A stretch of DNA of 64,000 nucleotides from Cephalotus follicularis (lineage: Eukaryota > Streptophyta > Magnoliopsida > Oxalidales > Cephalotaceae). Under the pieces are notes generated by a model. That model saw only the letters and a program-made list of their open reading frames with translations. It searched no databases and had not been told where the DNA came from. The translations under genes were made by a program, and so were the position numbers. Below are positions 53,267 to 63,743 of the stretch, piece by piece (the stretch's first letter is position 1; each line of letters opens with the position of its first letter). Where the stretch lies: positions 205,301-269,300 of the forward strand of contig BDDD01002677.1 in the NCBI GenBank assembly GCA_001972305.1, written 5' to 3'.

Positions 53267-55066
53267 CCGCCACGGTAGGTGTCATGTCCTCCGTGCCAAA
53301 GAACATGCCTATGATACCTCATAGGTAGGGATTTTCTCTGTATGTTATTATGCTAAAACATTGTTTTAATCTAAAACAATTTTAATAATTTTCTAAACAA
53401 TTTCTGATCTTATCTGAAAACAAAATCTTAACTGTATCTGAAGTTAACATACTCCGAAAGTGGAAGCCATGTTAATATTTTCATAGTGAAAACACGCATA
53501 TCAAAACCAATATCCGATGTAACAATACTAAAATTCATTTTAATAAGGTTATTATCAAAACGAGAATATCCGTATCAAAACACGAGTTTTATTGCTAATA
53601 AAACCAGGAACATAAATTCATTCGAAAAAACGTACAAAATCATCAATTAATGAAAGTTTAATCGAAGGAGTACCAAAGAAAGAAGAATTCGTATAAAAAC
53701 ATATTTTAATTCATTTCGAAGGAATAAGCCAAAGAGCAGAAAATCCGTACCTTAGCTGACTGAACAATCTAAACAAAATACGAATACCGGACAAAAGTAT
53801 CCTAGAGTGTCCTAAACTTACCAGGAACGATATAAAGACCTAAACATACGAGTCCAAACATCACATAACATAAAAGAAATCAAATCATCAAAACTGTCAT
53901 AAAGCGTCGACTGATTGTTCCTAGGCGTCGACGGTTTAATAGCACAAATGGACAAAGAGTCGAGCCAAGAGTCGACAGACTAAGGCATAAAACAACACAA
54001 AGCGTCGGCGCTCAGATACTAAGCGTCGGCGGTTTGTGTCAGTCACAGAATACCAAATGCAGAAAACTAGTTTCAAACTCAAGAACAATTTATATATATC
54101 ATATACAGAAGCTATAGTAGCAACAACTAAACTTGAAAACATGTCATATGAGTTTGTATTTATCAATATAGTGATTACAAACACGAAATCATGAAAATAA
54201 CAAGTTTAACATAGTGTGTCTATGTCAAAATATGGTTTTAAAATAGTTTACCAAATCATGAATTATATTCTGACTTTTTCAGTGAATAATCCATAAAAAC
54301 AGCAGTATACATATGTAAACATATATCAATGACATGATTCCCAGTTTTTAATCATCAAAATTACAAACCATGCATAAAAATCCATGAACGAACATAGCAG
54401 AAATTTAGCTTCGACCGACCTCCTAAATCATGCTCTAGATCATGTTATAGTCAATTTTAATACAATCTAAAAGATGATATAGAAACTACATAGTATAAAC
54501 TAAAATTTTCGTTTAGAAATTGCCTCCAGAAAACGTCGAAATCAAGGTAGAAAATCGAGTTCAAAGCTGCTGTTCATTTGTAAAAAGTGCAGAAAAGTTT
54601 GATGCTTTTTAAAAGAATTTTGTCTGATTAAATGCAAAATCGGAGTTTTAATTGACAAGATTAGTATATTAGGACATTACCATACTAACCAAAACGCGTC
54701 TAACACTTAAGGAAATCGGATAGCCAGAAAAAAAGAAACAAATCCAACCTTCCAAAAACACTGTCACCGACCAAACTGATATGGAAAACCGAACAAAGCG
54801 TCGACTGTTTACTTAAAGCGTCGACTGTCAAGTACTTAAATACAAAATGCGTCGAAAACACACGTTTAGGCGTCGACGTGCCACACAGCAGCCAAAGCGT
54901 CGGCGGTTCTAAAGAGAGCGTCGGCGCTTTGTGCCCAGAAAACAAAAATAAAAGGAATTCAAACCAAAAATCAAATAGGTCCACCAACCATAGCATAAGT
55001 CAAAAAGGGTATGATCCCAAACAATAAACATATAAACATGTCAACATAGAAAAACGGGATATTACA
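53267..55066 (-). repeat. 5' LTR of element D, outer part
   Basis: It matches 43328-45128 with few differences. The arrays are at 54797-54928 (proximal) and 53903-54032 (distal). The donor-like site reads GAGGCAATTT here (GT to GC), against GAGGTAATTT in the 3' copy. Confidence 0.9.
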
Positions 55067-55077
55067 ATGACAAAGAG

Positions 55078-55090
55078 TGGTATCAGAGCA
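55078..55090 (+). other. Primer binding site of element E
   Basis: TGGTATCAGAGCA lies 5 bp after the restored LTR end at 55072 and matches the initiator Met-tRNA complement perfectly. Confidence 0.88.
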
Positions 55091-55185
55091 TATATTCAAT
55101 ATATGCTTAGCTTGGATAAATTCCTTGGCAATTAACGATTGTTTCCTTAAGATGATTAAGCACATTATTTCTTATAGGGAACAAA

Positions 55186-55964
55186 ATGGATGGGAGAAGA
55201 AGACGTGGAAGGGCTCGAGCTGTCGATCAAAATATTCTTGAGGAAGCGAATGATAGGGGAGACCCGATGGATCGTATAGCTGACTACTTCCAGCAACAGA
55301 TGGCTGCTAATGTGGCTCATATTGACTAAATGCGTCGATTGTACGCACAAGCACAGCCACAACACATGGCTCCTGACCATGATGCGCGGCATGATGGAAT
55401 CCAATTTGGAAGAGATCTTCAGAGATTTATGAGGCAGAACCCTCCTACTTTCAAGGGTGAGCTCGATGCGACTATTGCTGAGAGGTGGTTACAAGATATG
55501 GAGAAGATCTTTACTGTCATGATTATAAAGATGATCAGAAACTAAAATTTGCTATTTATCGTTTGTGAGCTAAGGCCACTCATTGGTGGGAGATGGTCAA
55601 TGAAAAATGGGAGTCTCTTTGAATTGATAGTACTTGTGAGAGATTTCAAGGAGAGTTCCTTGAGACTTATGTGCCACGTGTTGAGCGTGAGCGTAGGGAG
55701 ATGGAGCTATTGGAGTTACATCAAGGTGATATGATAGTGGCCGAATATCAGGCCAAGTTTGTGAAGTTAGCTAGAATACTCAGCTTATCTTGTGGCTGAT
55801 GAAGAAAAGAAGATTCGGAGGTATTTGAAAGGGCTACGACCGAATCTTCGGGCAAATATTAGAGCTATGGAGTTGGAGAACTTTGTGCAAGTTGCCCAAA
55901 AGGCAGGGTTGTTAGAGAGTATCCGTAATGAAGACCGTGCTGAGAGTGCACAGCAGGCTAAACA
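55186..55964 (+). pseudogene. gag: gag of element E, truncated by LTR G
   Basis: The ATG follows TATTTCTTATAGGGAACAAA, an acceptor-like border also seen in F. The N-terminus MDGRRRRGRARAV is basic. RIADYFQQQMAANVAHI is followed by TAG (55327). Capsid blocks follow in changing frames: FMRQNPPTFKGE, ERWLQDMEKIF, ATHWWEMV (frame-shifted near 55520-55570) and KGLRPNLRANIRAMELENF. Sequence identity to gag of F is high. It is cut at QQAKH by TGTCACACCCCG, the inner edge of LTR G. The knuckles and pol do not follow on the far side of G. Confidence 0.85.
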
Positions 55965-57650
55965 TGTCACACCCCGTTTTCCATAAGACAACATATATGG
56001 AGATATTAGCTATAATAATAATCCAGCATTCAACATTAATCAACATTCATTAACATAAGCGGAAGCATTTCATTTGTATATTATAATTAAATAGTTATCC
56101 ACACACAGCCCATACTACGTGCTTACACGATACATAACAAGTTATCCCTTACATATTGGAAATGTAAAAATAACAAACGGAGTATGATCGTTATTACAAT
56201 ACAAGACATAGTAAATAACAACCTTAAACAAGATAGAAGCTCTTCAATAAAGCTTCAACAACACTTGACCAACACCTTCATCAATCTGAAATTGTAGGGG
56301 TTAGCCTTTGTCCTCACTCAGCTAAGTAGGAATAAAGTATGAGCAAGAATATATAAATGTAAACATGTATGACAGTTTATTTTTGAAATAGCATATATAA
56401 TAAGTATTTCAATATATATGAGCAATCATGCCAAGTGTCCATAGACAATACAATTCAAGAATACCGCACAAATGTAAAATGAATCAATACAGTGGTTTGG
56501 GTGTCACATGTCCTAACTCCTAGCATCGATTGCGCACTGTCTAACTATCACCCTACATACCGAAGATGATAGATCGGGTCAATTATGCCGGCATTTAGCG
56601 GGCAGGTAACAAATAAGATCTGCATTGCAGATAAGTTTGGTGGAAGCTCTAGCCAACTCCTGGCACATAGGACCACCCCGTAGCCAGTGATTTCTCCTAT
56701 CACTCGACTTACGGCAATTACATAGACGAACAATTGAATCGATTCAATAGCAATATTACATATATCTATAATATGCAATATAGTAGTAGTTTTCTTTTGA
56801 CACATTTAATAGTTCAGTGACCGTACCTCTCTTTTGGAGGAAACAGTATTCAATACAGTAGTGGTACCTCTCAATGGAGGAAAATCAATAAATCATTTGA
56901 CAGTATGTTTTCATTTTGAAACCATAGTTAAAATCCATATTTGTGCTTATAGCACTAGTTGGTTCAATCCTTGAAATTAAGTGAGACAATAGTGTTTTGA
57001 ACACTTAGTAAACATACATTATCTTATAACAGCAGCATAATATAGCAGCTTAACAACAGGAATAATAGCAATTCAAGGATTCAATAAGGTATCTAAGCGC
57101 AACCATAGTCGTTCATACGCAATTAATACAAGGGATGCATAAGTGGTTTAATATTTGAAATATAACTACCTATGGTCATGATTGAATGTTACAATCATCC
57201 TATGTGGAGGCCAGGGTAATTACATATCACTTAAGCCTAAACAACAGCTAATATCAGTAATTTGTCTCTTAACAGTCGGTTGTTCATAAGAATAGCCGGC
57301 TGTTTTCATTAAGCAGTCGACTATTTGTCCTTAACAGTTGGTTGTTTACATTGAGAAGTCGACTTTTAGGTTCAACAGTCGACTGTTTTTGTCCAGAAAA
57401 CGTTAAGCAGTGGTTTAGCAAAAATAGAGTATGCATGTACAATGTCCAATTCAATCCAATTAATAACATTCAATCACAGAGAAATTATCCAGACATGCTA
57501 TACATATTATATCTTCAAAAACAAGTCAATACCCCTACCTCAAATGCTATCCCGAAATCAAATTGAGTTGATTTCTCTCTTTAGTGTCCAATGCTCTTTC
57601 ACTCCAAAAATCCTCCAATCTCAGCAATTAATCTATACAGTTGCATGTTT
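55965..57650 (-). mobile_element. LTR G, minus strand, promoter-distal end complete
   Basis: On the minus strand the sequence ends CGGGGTGTGACA at 55965. Going upstream it has the same landmarks as the LTR of E: ATACTCCGTTTG, CCTACTTAGCTGAG...GGCTAACCC, GTGCCAGGAGTTGGCTAGAG, a donor-like TTTGAGGTAGGGG (57543-57531) and a TCGA-core array (57272-57387). The expected TGTAA start is not found; the sequence merges with the LTR of F near 57650. No target duplication could be established. Confidence 0.7.
57272..57387 (-). repeat. CAGTCGACTG motif array in LTR G
   Basis: Six motifs (AACAGTCGGTTGTT, ATAGCCGGCTGTT, GCAGTCGACTAT, ACAGTTGGTTGTT, GAAGTCGACTTT, ACAGTCGACTGTT) occur at about 20 bp spacing. 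Confidence 0.8.
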
Positions 57651-57654
57651 ACAG

Positions 57655-57875
57655 GTATATGCATCACGCTCCATTTTGTGGGCTTTTAACTATGACGGAC
57701 ATGTTTTTAGTAGCGTATAGTATGGGATGCACATTACGTGTTTTTCAGCTTATGAGTTTAATGCTTCCGCAACCGATGTCTTGTTTAAAATTTATGGTAT
57801 TCGCATGAGCTGAATCTAGATGTTGATTGCCTTTACCGCTTTAATGTTGTCTTACCAAGAAACCGGGGCGTGACA
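57655..57875 (+). repeat. 5' LTR tail of element F
   Basis: It shares ATCACGCTCCATTTTGTGGGC, CAGCTTATGAGTTTAATGC and CGGGGCGTGACA with the LTR end of E, and GCATGAGCTGAATC...GTTGATTGCC with the 3' LTR end of A. Confidence 0.85.
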
Positions 57876-57878
57876 GCA

Positions 57879-57890
57879 TGGCATCAGAGC
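57879..57890 (+). other. Primer binding site of element F
   Basis: TGGCATCAGAGC lies 3 bp after the LTR end, with one transition from TGGTATCAGAGC. Confidence 0.85.
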
Positions 57891-57986
57891 ATATTCCATA
57901 TATGCTTAGCTAGGATATTTTCCTTGGAAATTAATGAATTGTTTTCCTAAAGTCGTGACTAACCGTCATCCTTCTTATAGAAACCA

Positions 57987-59130
57987 ATGGACCGAAGGAG
58001 AACACGTGCTAGGGCTAGAGCTGTTGGAGCCAATGCCCCCGAGGAAGCGAATGTTCCACAAGGGATGAATGTCCCCCAGGATGATAAAGATCCGATGACC
58101 CGAATTGCGAATTATTTTCAACAACAGATGGCGTTTAATATGGCTAATGCGGAGGAGATGCGCCAGTACTATGCGCAAGCTCGGCCGCAACATTGAGCTC
58201 CTGACCACTGCCTGGGTGAGGATGGTAACAAGTTTGGGAGAGACATTGAAAGGTTCATGAGGCAGAATCCACCTAGTTTCCAGGGGGAAAGTGATGCCAC
58301 CGTTACCGAGAGATGGCTGAAAGATTTGGAGAGAATCTTTGAAGTAATGGACTGTACTGACAATCAAAAATTGAAGTTTGCTGTATACTGCCTATGGGGT
58401 GAGGCCACTCATTGGTGGGAAATGGTCAAAGAAAAATGGGAGTCTCAGAGGATTGACAGCACTTGGGACAGATTCCAGACAGAGTTCTTAGAGACGTATG
58501 TTCCACGGATTGAACAAGAGCGCAGGGAGACGGAGCTCTTGGAGTTACGACAAGGAGAGATGACGGTGACAGAGTATCAAGCAAGCTTCATGGAGTTAGC
58601 CAGACATTCACCCTATCTGGTGGCTGATGAAGTGAAGAAGAAACGGAGGTTTCTGAGAGGTCTGCGACCGGACCTTCGATCAAGAATTAGGGCTATGGAA
58701 CTGGGGACTTTTGTGGAGGTTGCACAGAAAGCAAGATTACTGGAGACCATATCCAGTGAAGACCGGGTTGAGAGAGCTCGCGCACAACAGAATAAACAGA
58801 GTCCTACACAATCCAGACCAGCATCGTCAAAATCGCAAGATGGTGGTTCTTTGACAAAGTCATCCAAGAGGAAATCTCAGTAGACAGCTTCACAGGGTAC
58901 TCCCAGCCAAGGGAGTAATGCTAGATCCGGAGGATGTTACTATTATGGTCGCACAGGACACCAATAGAAAGATTGCTGGAGGTTTAATGGCTGGTGTTTG
59001 AGGTCCGGGGCACCTGGTTATTCGGTGAAAGATTGTCCGAAGAGTTCAGCTACGACGCCTACTGGGCCAGGAAGCAGCGGTGGTATGGCGGCAGGACCTT
59101 CACAGAGGAAGGACACCGGCAAGGGCGTCG
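57987..59130 (+). pseudogene. gag: gag of element F
   Basis: The ATG follows GTGACTAACC...CCTTCTTATAG, a good branch-point plus acceptor context. The basic N-terminus (MDRRRTRARARAV) leads to TGA near 58195. The capsid is then open for about 208 codons from 58257: FMRQNPPSFQGE, ERWLKDLERIFEVMDC, ATHWWEMVKEKW, FLETYVP, LRQGEMTVTEYQASFMEL and RGLRPDLRSRIRAMEL. Stops at 58881 and 58965 (both Gln-like positions) precede the knuckles, which are damaged: the first reads CYYYGRTGHQ-stop-KDC and the second begins CLRSGAPGYSVKDC, with Cys to Ser and His to Tyr changes. It would not give a working nucleocapsid. Confidence 0.88.
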
Positions 59131-62100
59131 CAAAATGTAGAGTTTTTGTACTTGCTCAGACAAAGGTTCCAGAGTCGACTTCTATTGTTGGAGGTACCCT
59201 GTATATATATGGTTTTTCTGCTAGAGTACTGATGGACTCTGGAGCATCGCATTCTCTTATATCTGCATGTTTTGCATCTTGTTTAGATGTCACCCCTGAA
59301 TGAATGTAGTATATACTTGATTTGAGTACACCGACTGGGACTTCTATGTATACTTATTCGATATATAGGAGTTGTGAGATGTCTGTGGCAGGCATCTCTT
59401 TGTATGCAGTCTTGATAGTACTACCTATCCATGACTTCGATGTTATACTGGGATGGATTGGCTTTCAGCACACCGTGCTCGTATGGATTGTTATAATAAA
59501 ACTGTGGATTTTTGTCTGCCCGACGGAACGACACTCCAGTTCAAGGGAGACAAAGAGTTCTCGACACCGATCATATCCCATATTCGAGCATCAAAGTATC
59601 TAGAGAAGGGATGCAAGGGATACCTGGCTTATGTAATTGATCGAAGGAAAGAGAAGGGTTTGGGTATGGAGGAAATTCCGGTTGTGTGTGAATTTCCAGA
59701 TGTGTTTCCTGATGACTTGAAGTCTTTACCACCGTGGAGGAGTATGGAGTTCGTTATTGATCTTGTTCCTGGAACGGCTCCTATCTCTAAATCACCTTAT
59801 CGGATGGCTCTTGACGAGTTGCGAGAGATGAAGCTATAACTACAAGACCTTATTGATAAGGGTTTTGTTAGACCCAGTGTTTCTCCGTGGGGTGCGCCTG
59901 TGTTATTTCTCAAGAAGAAGGATGGGTCGACGAGGCTCTGCATCGACTACAGAATGTTGAACAAGGCAACTATCAAGAACAAGTATCCTTTACCACACAT
60001 CGAGGGTTTGTTTGACCAGTTGCAAGGATCAAGGGTGTTCCTCCAACTTTATTTCAGATCGGGTTATCACCAACTGAGAGTAAGGGAAGGAGACATTGAG
60101 AAGACTGCCTTCCGGACACGGTATGGTCATTACGAGTTCTTGGTGATGCCGCTTGGTGTTACCAATGCACCGAAAGCTTTTATGTCATGGATGAACAACG
60201 TATTTCGGCCATACCTGGATCAGTTTGTCATGGTGTTTATTGATGACATACTGGTATATTCATGGAGTGAGGAGGAACACAATCATCATCTGAGGCTGGT
60301 ACTGCAGGTTCTCAGAGAGAATCGGTTGTATGCCAAGTTCGGCAAATGTGAATTTTGGCTTGATCATGTGATCTTTCTCGGTCAAATCGTATCTGGGGAA
60401 GGCTTGACGGTGGATCTGTCAAAGACTGAAGTGGTGCATCACTGGCCACAACTGAAGAATGTGGCAGAAGTAGGCAGTTTCCTTGGATTGGCGGGGTATT
60501 ACAGGAGGTTTATCCAGAACTTTTCGAGGATAGCCGTGCCCTTGACTCGACTTACCCAGAAGAAAACCTTGTTTGTTTGGGATGAAGATTGTGAAGCTAG
60601 TTTCCATGAACTGAAGGATCGGTTAGTTTCTACCCCTATCTTGGCATTACCTGCTGGTAATGAGGGCTTTACAGTCTACAGCGATGCATCGGGCAAGGGC
60701 TTGGGCTGCGTGCTAATGAACCGAGGAAGAGTGATCCCTTATGCTTCCAGGAAGCTGAAGCCGTATGAAGAAAACTACCCGACACATGACCTTGAACTTG
60801 CAGCTATTATCTTCGCCCTTCAGAAGTGGAGGCACTATCTTTATGGGGTGCAGTTTGAGATCTTTACGGATCATAAGAGTTTGAGGTATCTGTTTTGTCA
60901 AGATACACTGAACATGAGGCAATGCAGATGGGTAGAATTCTTTAACGATTATGATTGCAATGTCCAGTACCACCCGGGAAAAGAAAATGTTGTCGCTGAT
61001 GCTTTGAGTCGTAAGGCTATGGTTGCCAGTGCAATGGGGTCGCAATGGAAGATGTTAGAAGACTTCCAAGAGTGGTTTCCATTCAATCAGTCACCTGGAG
61101 TCTTTATGGCTAGCATGAGAGTACATCCAGTTTTGCTTGACAAAATAAAGAACGCTCAAGCACACGATCCTGAATCGCAAAAGATTCGAGAGAATCTGGA
61201 CTCGGAGTCTGATTTTCGGGTACATGCCGATGGTGTCTTAAGATTTCAGGGACGTGTGTGTCTTCCAAATGAACCTGGGTTGAAAAGTGAGTTACTTTAC
61301 GGGGCTCATAGATCTCAGTACAACATTCACCCTGGTAGCACAAAAATGTACCAAGACATGAAGAGGGATTACTGGTGGCCTAGCATGAAAAGAGATATCG
61401 CCGAGCATGTGGCAAGGTGTTTTACTTGCCAGACAGTTAAGGCCGCACACCAGAGACCAGCAGGGTTGTTACAGCCTTTACCAGTGGAAATGGGAGCATG
61501 TCACGATGGATTTTGTTTTGAGTTTTCCTTTGACTCGGAACCGTTACAACGCCGTGTGGGTTATCGTGGATAGACTCACTAAATCAGCGCACTTTCTTCC
61601 TACACACGTTACTGATTCTGCGAGCAAGGTTGGCTCATTTATATGTGCAGGAGATAGTGAGGCTACACGGTATTCCAGTCAGCATAGTATGTGATAGAGA
61701 TGCCATCTTCACTTCCAACTTCTGGAATAGATTTCAGACAACTTTTGGGATGAGGTTGAACCTGAGTACTGCCTTTCACCCTCAGACCGATGGGCAGTCT
61801 GAACGTACCATCAAGACCTTGGAGGATATGCTATGGGCTTGCGTTATTGACTTTGCTGGTACATGGGAGGATCACATTCCTTTGATAGAGTTCTCTTAAA
61901 ATAAAAGCTATCATTCCAGTATTGGCATGGCACCCTTTCAAGAACTGTATGGGAGGAAGTGCAGATCTCCTGTTTGTTGGGATGAGGTCGCGGAGCGACC
62001 TTTACTCGGGACAAAGTTAGTTGAGGAAACTTCAGAAAAGATCAAGACGATTAAAGAAAAGCTGCTTGCTGCTCAGAGTCGGCAGAAGAGCTATGTAGAC

Positions 62101-62547
62101 AGTGTCAAGAGGAGGCCTTTGACCTTCAGTGTTGGTGATCATGTTTTCTTAAAGGTTTCACCATGGAAGGGCGTGCAAAGGTTTGCGAAAAAGGGCAAAC
62201 TAGCTCCACTCTATATAGGTCCTTTTGAGATTTTGGAGAGAGTTGGGGAGGTATCCTACAAGCTTGCCTTGCCTCCCGCATTGTCGAATGTGCACGACGT
62301 CTTTAATATATCTATGCTGAGGAGATATATTCCGGATCCGTCACATGTCCTGGATTACGATACTGTTCCTGTACGAGCTGACTTATCTTGTGAAGAGCTA
62401 CCTATGCAGATCCTAGATTGGAAGGCACAGACTTTGAGGAACCGAACCATCCCCATGGTCAAGGTTCAATGACAGTTCCACCGACCGGATGAGGCCACTT
62501 GGGAATGTGAAGAGGGTATCTGAGAACGTTACCCACACTTGTTCTAG
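59131..62547 (+). pseudogene. pol: pol of element F: PR, RT, RNase H, integrase, truncated chromodomain
   Basis: Protease has LMDSGASHSLI. Stops at 59301 and a frame change near 59455 lead into RT (stop at 59837). From 59900 to about 61480 the frame is open: [29 protein letters not shown], RNase H ([28 protein letters not shown]), and the integrase HHCC finger ([19 protein letters not shown]). The RT palm has [11 protein letters not shown] where SKLDLRSGYH is expected, so the first catalytic Asp is replaced. Frame changes near 61485 and 61630 split the core; TMDF, CDRD and SERT are all present. The C-terminal domain is open to VKVQ, then UGA 62470, UGA 62521 and TAG 62545. Confidence 0.9.
62470..62472 (+). 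other. In-frame UGA at the chromodomain tryptophan (element F)
   Basis: VKVQ-UGA-QFHRPDEATWE has the context CAA UGA CAG. It is the same codon as in A and I. The second UGA at 62521-62523 is shared with A only. Confidence 0.8.
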
Positions 62548-62576
62548 TATTGTTTTAATTTCGAGGACAAAATTCC

Positions 62577-62592
62577 TTGAAGGAGTGGTGGA
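62577..62592 (+). other. Polypurine tract of element F
   Basis: TTGAAGGAGTGGTGGA directly precedes TGTAACGCCCAGG of the 3' LTR. Confidence 0.8.
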
Positions 62593-63083
62593 TGTAACGC
62601 CCAGGAGTTTCGCATATTGTAATTTTGATTTTCAAATGTCATCTTGTTGTTAATTAATGAAAAGATGGATTTCCTGGTTGTTATGCTAATTCTAAATCAA
62701 TTAAAGTACTTAGAAGTGTGATTACTTAGTAAGTACACTAAGAGCAGTCGACTGGTATTGTAGACCAGCCGACTGGTTGACTGTGTATGGGAACAACCCA
62801 CTAGTGGGATTAACCAGTCGACTGCCCAACTATTGAGCTGCATGGCAATGAACTGCCAGGCGAACAGCCGGCTGTTGGGTGTGGACAATCGACTGGTTTG
62901 TGCTCTGTTTTGTTGCATGTGAAGAGATCATATGCAACAACTGATAAGAGCATCTTTCAGGTGCCATCTGATGCCAGATAAAATGTGTAGGACCTGCACA
63001 CTACTTCTTGAACCTGCAAGGACTGATGGGAAGAGTGGGAGTGACATGTGTGTGGGCATGCAAGTGATGGAGGGGAGATAATG
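62593..63083 (+). repeat. 3' LTR of element F, first part
   Basis: It starts TGTAACGCCCAGGAG. AAAGATGGATTTCCTGGTTG and the CAGTCGACTGG array (62744-62896) match the LTR of A. It ends at GGGAGATAATG, where H inserted. Confidence 0.85.
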
Positions 63084-63230
63084 TGTAACGCCCGGTATTT
63101 TCCTGAATGTAATATTCCATTTATGATGTAATCTTAAATTTGGATTAATGAGAGTGTTGAGTTTTTGGACTCAAAGTATGCTAAAACCCTACTTATGGCC
63201 TTGGAAATGGAATGTGTGTTAGAAACTGAA

Positions 63231-63436
63231 ACGACGCTGTTTTGCCACAAAGACATCAACGTCTTTTGAAAAGACGTCGACTCCTTTGTAAGCCAGTGCA
63301 CACGTGAAGGAAGGGACATGCACGTCGACTTCGGGGGAAAGCACCGACACCTCCTTACCAACTGGAAAAGACATCGACGTCTAATGGAAGACGTCGACGT
63401 CTTTGTCACGAATGGACAACATGTTCTTCGTCGACA
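63231..63436 (+). repeat. GACGTCGACGTC motif array in LTR H
   Basis: About eight motifs occur at 15-40 bp spacing, including AAGACGTCGACTCC, CACGTCGACTTC, GACATCGACGTC and the 12-bp palindrome GACGTCGACGTC. Confidence 0.8.
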
Positions 63437-63734
63437 AAACATCATGCATGGGGGAATTGTTTAAAGGCTACCTAACGCCTTTTCTAGTGCATATGGACGT
63501 GTTGTGCGTGTCTGTGTTTCTCCAGGGATGCCCAGAACGTGTCCTCACATGGAACATGCAGAGGAATCCTCACCTGCCATATGCAACCTGCAAAAAGAAA
63601 AGAAAAGAGAACAAAAAGAAATGCAGAAAAAGAGAAAGTGGGAGAGATTTCGGGAGTGGCTGTTAGGTGACAAAATAAGTGTGTTAGGTGAGAGTCATCT
63701 GCTTAATAACGAGCCTCCCTACCTATCTCTCTCG

Positions 63735-63743
63735 TTTTATAAC
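63735..63743 (+). promoter_or_regulatory. Probable TATA box of LTR H
   Basis: TTTTATAAC lies 650 bp into the LTR, downstream of the motif array, followed by a GA-rich leader. Confidence 0.45.

Larger units (their letters stand above)
43094..55066 (-). mobile_element. Element D: near-intact Ty3/gypsy chromovirus
   Basis: Minus-strand order: 5' LTR (55066-49860, interrupted by S), primer site, gag-pol (49687-45176), polypurine tract, 3' LTR (45128-43094). The termini are TGTAATATCCCG and GGGTGTTACA, with ATGAC duplications. The LTR copies are very similar where they can be compared, and gag-pol keeps one frame, so D is the youngest full-length element here. It belongs with C by gag-pol. Its LTR shares blocks with those of C and L. 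Confidence 0.93.
35239..55964 (+). mobile_element. Element E: Ty3/gypsy chromovirus with multiply interrupted 5' LTR
   Basis: The LTR begins TGTAATGTCCCGAATATCC inside the 3' LTR of I. Its end is ATGACA at 55067-55072, followed by a primer site and a gag start. Between them lie L, a TIR element, unassigned DNA and element D. That the first and last LTR pieces belong to the same element is inferred: H, a relative, has the same order of parts, and without the insertions the LTR would be about 2.7 kb, like J and L. After about 780 bp of gag the element is broken by LTR G, and pol and the 3' LTR are not found in the window. Confidence 0.7.
57655..63083 (+). mobile_element. Element F: Ty3/gypsy chromovirus, same subfamily as A
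   Basis: It has the tail of a 5' LTR, a primer site, gag, pol and the first 491 bp of the 3' LTR. It is the most complete representative of the A/E/F group in the window and serves as reference for the deletions in A. The left part of the 5' LTR is missing at the junction with G, and H interrupts the 3' LTR at 63084, so no target duplication is available. Confidence 0.88.

Noticed and set aside
57879-57890. tRNA-like matches at TGGTATCAGAGC sites
   Set aside because: These are primer binding sites complementary to a tRNA 3' end. No cloverleaf or tRNA promoter boxes surround them.
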